Positions 8,957 through 18,718 of a DNA stretch of 64,000 nucleotides are shown piece after piece; positions within the stretch are counted from its first letter, which is position 1; each line of letters begins with the position of its first letter. The notes beneath the pieces were generated by a model. The model made no database searches and was not told the DNA's origin. It saw nothing but the letters and a program-made list of their open reading frames with translations. Origin of the DNA: UBA1858 sp965262455 (lineage in GTDB: Bacteria > Pseudomonadota > Gammaproteobacteria > UBA4575); NCBI GenBank assembly GCA_965262455.1, contig CBDHFH010000008.1, positions 1,412,850 through 1,476,849 of the forward strand. Direction: 5' to 3'. The position numbers and the translations under genes were made by a program.

Positions 8957-11599
8957 TTAACGTTTCGGCGAACTTACTTGCTCGGTAATATCCTCACCAA
9001 TGCGAGTAAGCAATCTAGCACTCTCAAGGAATTTCCACAAATTCAAATCAATATTAAAATTCAAATTCACAGGCGCATCAAATTCAGCATCAGGACTGCG
9101 ACCATAAAGTTTTGTTTCCAGTCTAAGCGCTCCATCAGGCGTTAAATTTACTAACGCTGACATTTCATTGTACTGGAAGTCTTCTAGTAACTCAGCCACC
9201 AAAGCTAAATCTTGATTTCCTTTTAAGACTTCTTTAACCCGACCGTATTGAATAACTCCTCCCTGTTCATCTGCTTCCATCCAGCCTTGGTTAATTTCTA
9301 ATACTCCTTCATTAAGCACCATGGGTAATTCCCCATTAACATTTCCTGTAGCAATTAAATCTTGTGTTTGATTCAACTCAATTAATTTTTCTAGCGACAA
9401 AGAGGACAAAAATAATGAAAACTTATTTACTGATTTATTTAGATCGATATCAATTGCATCAGAAAATATACTGCCATCAAGCGCACCCGCATAAAAATCA
9501 ACGATTTTTACAGCAGGCTGAGCGCTAACGCCATATTCATATGTCTCGATTTGCATTTGTATATCTTGCAGCGGAATTCCCATATTGACACTAGCAATGG
9601 TTAACTCCGTCGGCTCTGCTAATACCCATCCTTCTTCACCTTTTAAACGCATTTTGACGTTGAGATCTTCAAACTGATTTTGCGCATAATCACCATCAAC
9701 CTGTAATGCAGAAAGATTGACAATCGTGTTGCCATGTTGATAGTTGTCTTGCCAATGTACATTGCCATCCAAAGTAAAACTGCCATCATTTACCTGTAAT
9801 GGAAAGCCTGTGACACCAATGATTTGCGCGATCACTTCATTATTAATTAACGATATAGGCTGCGACTCAAAACTGATATGTCCACTACCTGATGACGTAC
9901 TATTTGTTAGCGAAAATTTCAATGGCGCTTGTTTGGACCCAAGTAGAAATCCACCTTGAGCAATCAATTGATCCTTATGCAAATCAATCTGTGTTGCTAG
10001 ATCCGCTGCGTGAATTGAGAAGCTTTGTTTCTTGACTTGAGCCTGTTGAATCGTGAGATTGCTATCCATGTCTACGCCAGCCGCAGAAAAACTGTATTGG
10101 TTGATGTCAAATATCGCCTTATCTATCATCACGTCATTCTCTAGATAACGCATACCGCGCGGCGTCAGAGACAGCTTGAGCTGGCTCATACGCACTGAAT
10201 TATCATCATGATTAACCCAGCCAGTAGCATCAGTAAGCGGCAACGTTTCTAATCTGCCTAGTAGAAAATCATCATATTCCACATCAAATAAAGCCAAACT
10301 AGAATCTTGATCAAGGTACAGTGTTGTTGTTTGCTGATCTGCCTCGACGCGCCCGTTTATTTTGAGCAATGCTCTCTGCATATCAGCAACATAGTTAAGC
10401 TGCCTTGCATCAAGTGTTAATGCCACGCCCGCTGATCCTGACCTGTTTGCAGCGCCCCAGCTAAATTCAGCGTCATGCAAACTCAGACCAACTTTTAAAT
10501 CCGGCGAATCCACTTTAAGCAGGATATTGGCATCACCTTCAACATAATATTCATCCAGCTGGGAATTGTATTTCAGCCGAATTAAATCACCTGGATTCAA
10601 ATACACATAATATTTTTTAAACTCTCTTCCTAAATAGTCATTGATAACTGCTGGTGTTTGTGAAAATTCAACTATCATTTGTTGCGGCTGATTAAACTCA
10701 CAATTATCTATGCGTAAATCACGCATTAAACATTCAGCGTACATATCAACTTTCATCTCATCGACGGCGTAATAATCACTAGAAGCACCAATTGATACAT
10801 CTGCATCGGTTTTTATAACCGACTGCTGTAAGGCTTTAGCTAGTGGTTGCACTAAATCTAATTCAGCTTTTGATACAAACTCTCCCGCAATATACTGTAT
10901 TTGATAATCCGCTTTATCTTCAAACATGACAGGTATCATGCTCGTTTGCGAGAATGTTCCGTTTGCATTTAACAACAACCAATCATCATCGATGTTATAA
11001 TCGCCTTGTAAGATTAGTAATTCATCATGGCTGTCCGCATCTATCAGCGAGATGCTCACATCATTACTATCGATTAATAGATCCACTTTGATTACGCCAT
11101 GCTTAACTTCTGCTATACCTGATAAATGCATGGCATCCTTATAGTCAAGCACACCAGCAAAGTTTACCTGCTTGGTATCGTTGTCGAGAATAGCAACATC
11201 AAGTGTACGAATTTGAACACCATAGGCAGGCAATAGCTTGACATACTCCTTAACAGACACATCTGAAGAAGATTCATTTTCTTTAAATGTATTGAATAAA
11301 ACATTTGCTGATTGTGCATTAACAGCTACTATCTCAACCCCTGTCTCTATCGAAGCGTTAATATCGACGTGCATATTATTCAGTTCGACCGACAGACTCG
11401 AATAATCATCTGTTTGAGAAAATACCAGCTTATCAAGTTGAATTTGTTTTATATCAACCTTAGCCAGCTCAAAGGAATCAACTTTTACGCCATAGTTAGA
11501 AGCAATAATGGGCACTGCATAGTGCAGTAAATCAATGCGGAACAGATACATACTCACTAGCACTATAGTAATCAGACCAATGACAATTAGTTTTTTCAT
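8957..11599 (-). CDS. ydbH: YdbH-type AsmA-like intermembrane phospholipid transport protein
   Basis: An 880-residue protein with one N-terminal membrane anchor (residues 3-21, IVIGLITIVLVSMYLF) followed by a long beta-rich periplasmic region. The C-terminal quarter has the YdbH signature (LNEGVLEINQGWMEADEQGG, IQYGRVKEVL, LYGRSPDAEFDAPVNLNFN). AsmA-like proteins (TamB, YhdP, YdbH) form hydrophobic grooves bridging the inner and outer membranes and carry phospholipid to the outer membrane. The length equals that of E. coli YdbH (about 879). It lies upstream of ynbE and ydbL and three bases after queG. Starts upstream of the ATG at 11599 are not needed. Confidence 0.88.
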   Translation of the reverse strand: MKKLIVIGLITIVLVSMYLFRIDLLHYAVPIIASNYGVKVDSFELAKVDIKQIQLDKLVFSQTDDYSSLSVELNNMHVDINASIETGVEIVAVNAQSANVLFNTFKENESSSDVSVKEYVKLLPAYGVQIRTLDVAILDNDTKQVNFAGVLDYKDAMHLSGIAEVKHGVIKVDLLIDSNDVSISLIDADSHDELLILQGDYNIDDDWLLLNANGTFSQTSMIPVMFEDKADYQIQYIAGEFVSKAELDLVQPLAKALQQSVIKTDADVSIGASSDYYAVDEMKVDMYAECLMRDLRIDNCEFNQPQQMIVEFSQTPAVINDYLGREFKKYYVYLNPGDLIRLKYNSQLDEYYVEGDANILLKVDSPDLKVGLSLHDAEFSWGAANRSGSAGVALTLDARQLNYVADMQRALLKINGRVEADQQTTTLYLDQDSSLALFDVEYDDFLLGRLETLPLTDATGWVNHDDNSVRMSQLKLSLTPRGMRYLENDVMIDKAIFDINQYSFSAAGVDMDSNLTIQQAQVKKQSFSIHAADLATQIDLHKDQLIAQGGFLLGSKQAPLKFSLTNSTSSGSGHISFESQPISLINNEVIAQIIGVTGFPLQVNDGSFTLDGNVHWQDNYQHGNTIVNLSALQVDGDYAQNQFEDLNVKMRLKGEEGWVLAEPTELTIASVNMGIPLQDIQMQIETYEYGVSAQPAVKIVDFYAGALDGSIFSDAIDIDLNKSVNKFSLFLSSLSLEKLIELNQTQDLIATGNVNGELPMVLNEGVLEINQGWMEADEQGGVIQYGRVKEVLKGNQDLALVAELLEDFQYNEMSALVNLTPDGALRLETKLYGRSPDAEFDAPVNLNFNIDLNLWKFLESARLLTRIGEDITEQVSSPKR

Positions 11600-11602
11600 T
11601 GC

Positions 11603-12676
11603 TCAGTTCAACCCATGCTGCTGCAACGCCCAGTCGACATGCTCACGTATCAACTCCGAGTCATGGTCTTTCCTGGCATACAATGCTGTGAGTACAGCGT
11701 CAGTCGTCTCAGTGTTACCTAATGCTACCGCAACATTCCTTAACCATTGATGATATCCAATACGACGAATTGCCGACCCCTGTGTAAACTGTAGAAACTC
11801 ATCTTCACTCCACATGAATAACTCAACCAGAGTGACTGAGTCTAAATTATGTCGCTTAGCAAAGTCGGCTAATGGAGAGGTTGTGGAGAACTTATTCCAT
11901 GGACATACTAACTGACAATCATCACATCCATAAATCCGATTACCCATTGCTTTTCTATAATGCAAAGGGATTGAGGATTTGTGCTCAATGGTTAAATAAG
12001 AAATGCATTTACGCGCATCTAACTTATAAGGTGCAATAATCGCTTGTGTTGGACAAATATCAATGCATGCAGAACAACTGCCGCAATGATTAATGGATGG
12101 CTGATCCACTGGTAAAGGTAAATCAGTAAATAACTCGCCCAAGAAAAACCACGAGCCGGCTTGTTCGGAAATTAAATTGGTATGCTTACCAATCCAACCA
12201 AGCCCTGCTTTATTCGCTAATGCCTTTTCTAACACCGGGGCACTATCAACAAATGCCCGAAAACCAAACTCACCTACTTGCTGCTGAATTTTTTCCGCCA
12301 GTGACTGCAGTCGTTTTCTCATAACCTTATGGTAATCACGTCCTAGCGCATAACGAGAGATATATGCCAACTCAGCATCTTCAAGCACCTCGTCTGCATC
12401 TTTTGCATTAGGCGGAAAATAGTTCATTCTTACTGAGATGATCTTCACTGTGCCAGGCAACAGTTCATCAGGGCGTGAGCGCTTGGTTCCATGGCGTTGC
12501 ATATAACTCATTTCGCCTTGCATACCAGAATCTAACCAGTTGAGCAGATAAGTTTCATGCTCGGCGAGATTTGTATCGCTGATACCGATATCATCAAAGC
12601 CAAGATCGTACGCCCAGCCACGTATATCTTCTTTTAGGCTTTGCATAGTTTGCTCACTAACGATAGGCTTTTTCAC
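11603..12676 (-). CDS. queG: Epoxyqueuosine reductase
   Basis: A 357-residue cobalamin- and iron-sulfur-dependent enzyme catalysing the last step of queuosine synthesis, reduction of epoxyqueuosine in tRNA. It has the DUF1730 N-terminus (WAYDLGFDDIGISD, ISRYALGRDYHKVMRKRL), the active-site segment VDSAPVLEKALANKAGLGWI, and two ferredoxin-type clusters CGSCSACIDICP and CDDCQLVCPW. A C-terminal HEAT-like helical region follows. The gene is divergent from nnrDE with very little space between the starts, so the two probably share a control region. In many gammaproteobacteria queG and nnrDE are divergent neighbours. Confidence 0.95.
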   Translation of the reverse strand: MKKPIVSEQTMQSLKEDIRGWAYDLGFDDIGISDTNLAEHETYLLNWLDSGMQGEMSYMQRHGTKRSRPDELLPGTVKIISVRMNYFPPNAKDADEVLEDAELAYISRYALGRDYHKVMRKRLQSLAEKIQQQVGEFGFRAFVDSAPVLEKALANKAGLGWIGKHTNLISEQAGSWFFLGELFTDLPLPVDQPSINHCGSCSACIDICPTQAIIAPYKLDARKCISYLTIEHKSSIPLHYRKAMGNRIYGCDDCQLVCPWNKFSTTSPLADFAKRHNLDSVTLVELFMWSEDEFLQFTQGSAIRRIGYHQWLRNVAVALGNTETTDAVLTALYARKDHDSELIREHVDWALQQHGLN

Positions 12677-12700
12677 AATAAGATTAAATTTTTAAGGCAT

Positions 12701-14188
12701 ATGAATTTTATCAATAACGGCAAGCAATATCCGGTTTACTCAAAGGACCAAATACTGACGCTGGAAAAAAGCGCTATTGAGCAACACAACATCAAAAGCT
12801 ATGAGCTAATGCAGCGTGCTGGCAAAGCGGCATTTATGTTCATTCGCGAAGTGTATCCCAAAGCAACACGCATCGTCGTCGTCACAGGGGGAGGAAATAA
12901 TGCGGGTGATGGCTATGTGCTTGCGCGACTGTTGCATCAGGCAGATTTTGCCTGTGTCACTATGCCGGTCGTGCCGATTACCAGATTAAGAGGCGATGCG
13001 ATGCGTGCTCAGAATGAATATGCCATTCATGAAGGTGGAGATATTGACCCCAGCGAAACCTTCCCTGAGTGTGACCTGATTGTTGATGCATTATTTGGCA
13101 CGGGTTTATCCCGCGAGATTGAAGGCGAGTTTGCTGACGTGGTCGCCGCCATTAATCGCACACCGGTTCCAGTGTTAGCATTGGATATCCCCTCAGGTCT
13201 TAGTGCAACAACCGGCAACCCGCTTGGTCCGACAGTATATGCGAACAATACGCTGACATTCATAGGACTCAAGAGTGGCCTTATTACTGCAGAAGCGCGC
13301 AACTACACCGGTAGCATTGCAGTTGACTCGTTAGATTTACCTGATTCTTTGTTCGAAGCATCTGAAAAACTAGGCTTCTCTATTAGCGATACCTTAGTCA
13401 ATCGATTGCTTCCACCACGTAAAGCCAGCGGTTACAAAAATAATTACGGCCATGTATTAGTTATTGGCGGTAATATCGGCTATCCAAATGCGGCCCGACT
13501 TGCAGGTGAAGCCGCTGCACGCACCGGTGCTGGACTCGTCAGTGTTGCCACTCACCCTGATAACGTCGCTGCGGTAGCCAGTGGCTGCGCGTCATTAATG
13601 GTGAAAGGTATTCATCAGCCCAGTGACTTAAGTGATTTATTAAAAAAAGCCGACGTCATCGTGATTGGCCCGGGCCTTGGGCAAGACAAATGGGCACAAA
13701 CATTATTCGCCCGTGTGATCGAATTGAGTAAACCCTTGGTGGTCGATGCTGATGCATTGCACCTTCTAAGCAAAAACCCCGGTAAGTGCGATCATTGGGT
13801 ACTAACCCCGCATCCTGGAGAAGCGGCTGCATTACTGGCGTGCAGCTCACAGGACATACAGCTCCATCGTTCAAGTTCCGCGTTAGCAATCCAAGAACAA
13901 TACGCTGGAGTGACTGTGCTCAAAGGTGCTGGCACGCTAACTTGCTACCAACAGCAAATTTATTTTTGTACTGCGGGCAATGTCAGTCTTGCGACTGGCG
14001 GCACCGGAGATATACTAACAGGAATTATTGCAGGCTTAATTGCACAAGGAAGTTCATTATTAGAGGCGGCCAATGCAGGCACTATGATTCATGGCATGGC
14101 AGCTGAATTGCTATCAAAAAATGGCACCCGCGGCATACTCGCCGAAGACCTATTCCCGGCAATGTATAAGCTCGTCAATCAGGGATAA
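12701..14188 (+). CDS. nnrDE: Bifunctional NAD(P)H-hydrate epimerase / ADP-dependent NAD(P)H-hydrate dehydratase
   Basis: A 495-residue NAD(P)HX repair enzyme. The N-terminal YjeF_N domain (about 1-215) epimerises damaged NAD(P)H hydrate, with GGGNNAGDGYVLARLL and the metal-binding segment DALFGTGLSREIEGEF. The C-terminal ribokinase-like dehydratase domain (about 225-490) has NYGHVLVIGGNIGYPNAARL, VIGPGLGQDKW, LTPHPGEAAALL and GGTGDILTGIIAGLIAQG. An upstream start at 12641 would overlap queG. The ATG at 12701, preceded by TTTAAGG, gives the normal N-terminus and is preferred. It is coupled to tsaE nine bases downstream, the common yjeF-tsaE-amiB-mutL order. Confidence 0.95.
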   Translation: MNFINNGKQYPVYSKDQILTLEKSAIEQHNIKSYELMQRAGKAAFMFIREVYPKATRIVVVTGGGNNAGDGYVLARLLHQADFACVTMPVVPITRLRGDAMRAQNEYAIHEGGDIDPSETFPECDLIVDALFGTGLSREIEGEFADVVAAINRTPVPVLALDIPSGLSATTGNPLGPTVYANNTLTFIGLKSGLITAEARNYTGSIAVDSLDLPDSLFEASEKLGFSISDTLVNRLLPPRKASGYKNNYGHVLVIGGNIGYPNAARLAGEAAARTGAGLVSVATHPDNVAAVASGCASLMVKGIHQPSDLSDLLKKADVIVIGPGLGQDKWAQTLFARVIELSKPLVVDADALHLLSKNPGKCDHWVLTPHPGEAAALLACSSQDIQLHRSSSALAIQEQYAGVTVLKGAGTLTCYQQQIYFCTAGNVSLATGGTGDILTGIIAGLIAQGSSLLEAANAGTMIHGMAAELLSKNGTRGILAEDLFPAMYKLVNQG

Positions 14189-14196
14189 TCCACGGC

Positions 14197-14628
14197 ATGC
14201 GCGAAATTGTCAGCTCCGCCGAGGCCATGGAATCCCTGGGCGCCTCTCTTGCCGAGCAAATTACCCAATTTGAAACGGCGCCTTTGATTATTTACTTACG
14301 CGGTGATCTTGGGGCTGGTAAGACGACTTTGATCCGAGGCGCACTGCGTGCCATGGGTCACACAGGACTGGTTAAAAGCCCCACGTTTACGCTCGTAGAG
14401 ACCTACACTTTACCACCTTATGAAATCTATCATTTTGATTTATATAGGATTTCTGATCCAGAAGAATTGGATTACATAGGCATGCGCGAGTTTTGTCGCC
14501 CACAATCGATAAGTTTTATCGAGTGGCCTGAACTTGGCAAGTCGATGCTTCCCGGTCCGACTATGGACATTTTTATCGAATATCACCCGCAAGGACGTTG
14601 CGTCAACACGACCATTACTCGTAGCTAA
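14197..14628 (+). CDS. tsaE: tRNA threonylcarbamoyladenosine biosynthesis ATPase TsaE
   Basis: A 143-residue ATPase required with TsaB, TsaC and TsaD for the t6A37 modification of ANN-decoding tRNAs. The P-loop is RGDLGAGKTTLIRGALRAMG (about residues 36-55), followed by VKSPTFTLVETYTLPPYEIY, HFDLYRISDPEELDYIGMRE and SFIEWPELGKSMLP, all conserved in the family. The length is slightly short of E. coli YjeE (153). It follows nnrDE and precedes amiB, matching gammaproteobacterial synteny. Confidence 0.95.
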   Translation: MREIVSSAEAMESLGASLAEQITQFETAPLIIYLRGDLGAGKTTLIRGALRAMGHTGLVKSPTFTLVETYTLPPYEIYHFDLYRISDPEELDYIGMREFCRPQSISFIEWPELGKSMLPGPTMDIFIEYHPQGRCVNTTITRS

Positions 14629-14729
14629 TTACCCCATTATACTAATATTCTTACTTAATAATTGCCCGTAGGTTATTATTTTTGTTAAAGTTACTGCTAT
14701 AAGAACAAGGGTACGGGGGATCTGTCCGC

Positions 14730-16361
14730 GTGATGGAGCCAAAAATAAAACATTGCCGGCAAACTGTTTGTCAATTTATTCATTCCAGCCTAAAAGCAGC
14801 CATTGCAATACTGGCGATATGGTTCGGCTTGTCCCCGACCATACTTGCTGACACTTTTGATGTGAAAAATATTCGCGTTGCTAAAAACGGCCAAGTAACA
14901 CGCGTGGTGTTAGATACCAATGCCATTCCTTCATACAAAATGTTTACCTTGAATAACCCGGCACGCTTGGTGATAGATTTAAAGGACGCCAAGCTTGCGA
15001 CCAGAGTAAACCAGGCTGTCTTCGATGCCTCGTTTGTTGAAAAATTAAGATTTGCACACCGGAAAAATAATAAGCTAAGAATCGTTTTAGATTTAAACCA
15101 AAAAATCATACCAAAAAGTTTTGTGCTGCCTCCTAACGGAAATTCACAGCACAGATTGGTTATTGATTTAAAGCATGCGGGTAAGAGCGTTACTCAAGTC
15201 GCAAGCGTGGCCAATAAAAAAGATAATAAACCAAAAGCTTCGCAAAGCGTAAAAAAAGCCACTGATAAAAAACCTAGCACGGCTGTAGCCAGCACACCTA
15301 AGAAAACCAAAACAGTCGAAACCAAGCCGGCTAAACAAGAAGATATTATTGCTAAAATTACTACTCCCAAGAAAACTAAAGTAGCCGAAACTAAGCCCGC
15401 CAAACAAGCAGACGCCATTGCTAAAATAATCACCCCCAAACCAGCGGAAACCAAGTCTAAGCCCACCCCTGCACTGACTAAATCGAAAGTTAAACCAGCA
15501 AAACAAACCTTAATCATTGCCATCGACCCCGGTCATGGAGGTAAAGACCCTGGCGCCACCGGCTACGCAGGAACGCGCGAGAAAGATGTCGTGTTGCAAA
15601 TATCACAGCGCTTAAAACGCTTAATTAACGCTGAAAAAGGTATGCGCGCCATTATGACGCGTGACTCGGATAAGTTTCTCACGTTACGCGGCAGGATTAA
15701 AAAAGCCCGTGAGCAAAAAGCCGATATATTTATTTCTATTCATGCCGACGCGGTCAATGATCGACGGGTGCGTGGATCGTCGGTATATGTGTTATCGAAG
15801 AACGGTGCAAGCAGTGAAGCGGCTCGATTTCTTGCTAAAACACAAAATGAATCTGATGTGATTGGCGGAGTAAAACTACAAGGCAAAGGCAAAGATGTAC
15901 AAAAAGTCCTGGTTGATCTATCGCAAGCAGCTACCATTGATGCAAGCATGAAACTTGCGACATCAGTTAAAAATGAATTAAGCCGTTTAGGAAAAACGCG
16001 CAAAAATGTTGAACACGCCGGTTTTGCCGTATTGAAATCACCTGACATTCCTTCAATCTTAGTTGAGACGGCTTTCATTTCAAACGCCAGCGAAGAAAAG
16101 AAATTACGCTCTGCCACACACCAACAAAAACTAGCAGTGTCAATGTTCAAAGGCCTGAAAGGCTATCTAAAACATCATGCGCCTAAAGACACTATCTTAG
16201 CGAGCAATACCAAGAAAACACCACACACTATAAAATATGGTGAAACACTCTCAGAAATAGCAGTTCGCTATCGTGTCAGTGTTGACTCGATACGCAAAAC
16301 CAACTCTTTGAGCACAGATAGAATTCGCGTCGGCCAGAAATTAATTATCCCAGGCGTATAA
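14730..16361 (+). CDS. amiB: N-acetylmuramoyl-L-alanine amidase with AMIN and LysM domains
   Basis: A 543-residue exported cell-wall hydrolase that cleaves the septal amide bond between MurNAc and stem peptide. It has a signal-anchor N-terminus (about 18-41), an AMIN septal-targeting domain (about 42-150) and a Lys/Thr/Pro-rich linker (about 155-255) with imperfect tandem repeats of the type TPKKTKVAETKPAKQ. The zinc amidase_3 domain (about 260-480) shows IAIDPGHGGKDPGATG, the metal-binding Glu in GTREKD, DIFISIHAD and the catalytic Glu in ILVETAFISN. A single LysM closes the protein (IKYGETLSEIAVRYRVS). Start GTG 14730 or ATG 14733 are adjacent alternatives. Its place between tsaE and mutL matches amiB. 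Confidence 0.93.
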   Translation: MMEPKIKHCRQTVCQFIHSSLKAAIAILAIWFGLSPTILADTFDVKNIRVAKNGQVTRVVLDTNAIPSYKMFTLNNPARLVIDLKDAKLATRVNQAVFDASFVEKLRFAHRKNNKLRIVLDLNQKIIPKSFVLPPNGNSQHRLVIDLKHAGKSVTQVASVANKKDNKPKASQSVKKATDKKPSTAVASTPKKTKTVETKPAKQEDIIAKITTPKKTKVAETKPAKQADAIAKIITPKPAETKSKPTPALTKSKVKPAKQTLIIAIDPGHGGKDPGATGYAGTREKDVVLQISQRLKRLINAEKGMRAIMTRDSDKFLTLRGRIKKAREQKADIFISIHADAVNDRRVRGSSVYVLSKNGASSEAARFLAKTQNESDVIGGVKLQGKGKDVQKVLVDLSQAATIDASMKLATSVKNELSRLGKTRKNVEHAGFAVLKSPDIPSILVETAFISNASEEKKLRSATHQQKLAVSMFKGLKGYLKHHAPKDTILASNTKKTPHTIKYGETLSEIAVRYRVSVDSIRKTNSLSTDRIRVGQKLIIPGV

Positions 16362-16402
16362 TCTTCGTAACTAATCGACTCTCACACCATATTACTAAAG
16401 CA

Positions 16403-17422
16403 TTACTTGGAAAATATTTTATTTTCCCACAAGGCTGTCAGCACCTTCTCATAGGCACTCTCGGCACTACCTTTTAGCTTTTCACTAATCGTTTTAGGTG
16501 AAACATGGGTGATTTGATAGACATCTGCTGTTTCACTTTTCTGCATTAAATAATCATCGCTCGTCATTAACTCATCCACCAGCTTTAATTCTAGTGCCCG
16601 CTTACCAAGCCAATGTTCGCCAGTGGCAATTTCTTGAATATTAATTTGCTCACGATTGCCTTTGACAAAATCTTTAAACAGAGTATGTGTTTCCTCCATT
16701 TGCTCAGTAAATTTTTCTCTATCCTCATCGGTGTTTTTACCGAACATGGTTAATGTACGCTTCAAGTCACCGGCTTTTATCAATTCATAGTCAACACCAT
16801 GTTTTTCCAGCATACGATTAAAATTTGGGATTTGGGCAATCACCCCGATGGAACCAATAATAGAAAAAGGTGCAGCAATAATTTTATCTGCGACACATGC
16901 CATCATATATCCACCACTTGCCGCCACTTTATCAACGGCAACAGTCAATGGAATATTGCGTTGTTTAATACGCTCAAGCTGAGAGGAAGCAAAGCCATGC
17001 TCATGCACCATGCCACCAGCATTTTCCAGGCATACAACCACTTCATCTTGTGGCGTTGCCACCGCCAGTAAAGCAGTAATTTCTTTGCGCAAATGTTTTA
17101 CCGCACTAGCTTTTATATTGCCCACAAAATTTAATACATAAACACGTTGATGTTTATCAGCATGTTTTGATTTGTTATTTTGCTTATTCTGTTTCTTTTT
17201 TTCTTTGACTAGCTGCTTGGCTTCTTTTTTTGATAACAAAGACTTTTGCATTAACAACTTTAAGTCATCAAACTTCTTATTAAGGTTTTTAATCTCGATC
17301 TGATCATCTTCGTGATGCTTCATTGCTAACGAAGCAAATAATGATACGACTATCCATATGAACACAAGAATGGTGACTGCTTTCGCAAGAAACAGCCCAT
17401 AATCTGTAGCAAATTCCATCAT
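16403..17422 (-). CDS. sohB: SohB-type inner-membrane peptidase (family S49)
   Basis: A 339-residue S49 serine peptidase. An N-terminal membrane helix (residues 10-30) is followed by a highly charged Lys-rich stretch (about 60-92, KKEAKQLVKEKKKQNKQ) and the SohB core. The catalytic serine is in VAASGGYMMACVADKI, followed by IIGSIGVIAQIPNF and the lysine region EHWLGKRALELKLVDEL. E. coli SohB is a putative periplasmic-facing protease found as a multicopy suppressor of degP loss. The gene is convergent with amiB (41-base gap). No terminator is obvious between them. Confidence 0.92.
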   Translation of the reverse strand: MMEFATDYGLFLAKAVTILVFIWIVVSLFASLAMKHHEDDQIEIKNLNKKFDDLKLLMQKSLLSKKEAKQLVKEKKKQNKQNNKSKHADKHQRVYVLNFVGNIKASAVKHLRKEITALLAVATPQDEVVVCLENAGGMVHEHGFASSQLERIKQRNIPLTVAVDKVAASGGYMMACVADKIIAAPFSIIGSIGVIAQIPNFNRMLEKHGVDYELIKAGDLKRTLTMFGKNTDEDREKFTEQMEETHTLFKDFVKGNREQINIQEIATGEHWLGKRALELKLVDELMTSDDYLMQKSETADVYQITHVSPKTISEKLKGSAESAYEKVLTALWENKIFSK

Positions 17423-17465
17423 TTTATTTATTCAATACCCAAGTTAGTTATAAGTGTTAGTGCTT

Positions 17466-18296
17466 CTAAGTAATCGAGAACTCAATAAACCATTGGCTGA
17501 CAGTATTCGAGTTCTGTTCATCCATATACAGCGCTTCCAATGTCAGACGACCTGTATCCGACAGTATTTCACCATTGAGCAATGTCTTCACCGCTTGACC
17601 ACTCAAAAACTGGTGCGTCATGGTCATAAAAAAACTGTGTACATATCCATGCATTAACATGTCTTGTAGCAAGTCCGGACCCGCCATCAGGCACACTGAA
17701 CGATAATTATGAGATTGCAAATACGACATCAGCATATTGACATCGACATAGCGGCCTTCGCCAAACTGCTGGACATTATGATTCCTGTCCAGCCACTGCT
17801 GTTGATGATGCTTAGCAGCACTGCCACCGGTAACGATATGCACGTTTTGTCCAGATTCATCCAGCGAATCATGCCAGGGAAAGTCTAAGCTCCCACTCAC
17901 AATGATGACATCAGGATTAGGTTTCAAGCCTTGCTGTTGACGCCATTCATGCAGGTAGGCAGCCTGCCTCGTTGTCGGTAATTGCAATACATTACCCAGA
18001 CGCTGTTCAGCCAGCGCGCGCATGTAGCCACCATGAGTAATTATACAATCTGCATGTGCATATAGTTCCAACAACAACATAAAGTCTTCTTCAGACTTAA
18101 GTTGGTCCGGCAACTGAAAATCGCTCTCCTGAGTTGTTTTTAAAGCGATTCTACCGTCCATGCTGGTTAAAAAATTAGCATACACTAGCGGCATATCCGC
18201 TTTCTTTTGCACAAGCCTATTGCGCCTGAGATACAATCCTCGTAACGGGACTGGCCCGCCAGGTTGCGGATATAATTGCACAACGTGTTTAGTCAT
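17466..18296 (-). CDS. RibD C-terminal-domain reductase-like protein
   Basis: A 276-residue stand-alone RibD_C (dihydrofolate reductase-like fold) protein. The domain begins at PLVYANFLTSMDGRIAL (about residue 36), followed by ADCIITHGGYMRALAEQRL and DVIIVSGSLDFPW. The glycine loop LMAGPDLLQDMLMHGYV corresponds to the EGGPxLxxxL motif of RibD but has Ala in place of the first Gly. No deaminase domain is present. Members are pyrimidine reductases or uncharacterised NADPH reductases. It is divergent from the hypothetical gene and mutL cluster on the other side. I would not call it riboflavin biosynthetic without more evidence. Confidence 0.8.
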   Translation of the reverse strand: MTKHVVQLYPQPGGPVPLRGLYLRRNRLVQKKADMPLVYANFLTSMDGRIALKTTQESDFQLPDQLKSEEDFMLLLELYAHADCIITHGGYMRALAEQRLGNVLQLPTTRQAAYLHEWRQQQGLKPNPDVIIVSGSLDFPWHDSLDESGQNVHIVTGGSAAKHHQQQWLDRNHNVQQFGEGRYVDVNMLMSYLQSHNYRSVCLMAGPDLLQDMLMHGYVHSFFMTMTHQFLSGQAVKTLLNGEILSDTGRLTLEALYMDEQNSNTVSQWFIEFSIT

Positions 18297-18365
18297 CTCA
18301 TATAAAACCAGTCAAACAATAACTTTTACTCTCGTACACCAATAGAAATACACCGATAAAACCTC

Positions 18366-18713
18366 ATGGCATTCCCCACTATACAATCAGCAATTCCTAA
18401 ACGCCGATATAAATTCGGTGAATATGTCGTCACCTTGCTTGCAGATATCGAGTGCCTCGATGGCAACGATTACTTATACATTGCAGCGGTATTACGTGAT
18501 GGCAGCATTCAACCTGAAGTATACATCACGTGTGAATTAATCATGGTGGACAACAACCACGACTATTTAGTCAAGGTGCTTAGCAAGGATAGTGAGCATA
18601 TCATCAGCCAAGATAGTCAGTGGAAACATGAACAAAAATTTTCTGATTATGCGCTCCAAGGAATACAACAGATGTTTGAGCTCACTGACGAAACACCGGT
18701 ATTACTCAGCTAA
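18366..18713 (+). CDS. Uncharacterised 115-residue protein upstream of mutL
   Basis: I do not recognise this protein. It has no signal peptide or membrane helix and looks like a soluble alpha/beta protein. A basic N-terminal stretch (PKRRYKFGEYVVTLLADIEC) leads into a beta-rich centre (YLYIAAVLRDGSIQPEVYIT) and an acidic helical end. The ATG at 18366 lies six bases after an A-rich stretch, and the ORF ends five bases before the mutL start, so it is very likely co-transcribed with mutL and miaA. It is divergent from the RibD_C gene. The position and codon use are those of a real gene. Confidence 0.75.
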   Translation: MAFPTIQSAIPKRRYKFGEYVVTLLADIECLDGNDYLYIAAVLRDGSIQPEVYITCELIMVDNNHDYLVKVLSKDSEHIISQDSQWKHEQKFSDYALQGIQQMFELTDETPVLLS

Positions 18714-18718
18714 TTAAT

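Noticed and set aside
12641..14188. Longer nnrDE starting at 12641
   Set aside because: It would add about 20 residues that overlap queG and do not match the family N-terminus; the ATG at 12701 has a ribosome site and the expected start.
15168..15523. Minus-strand ORFs in amiB
   Set aside because: They are low-complexity frames opposite the Lys/Pro-rich repeat linker of amiB, with Phe/Gly or Ala/Leu runs produced by the antisense of that repeat.
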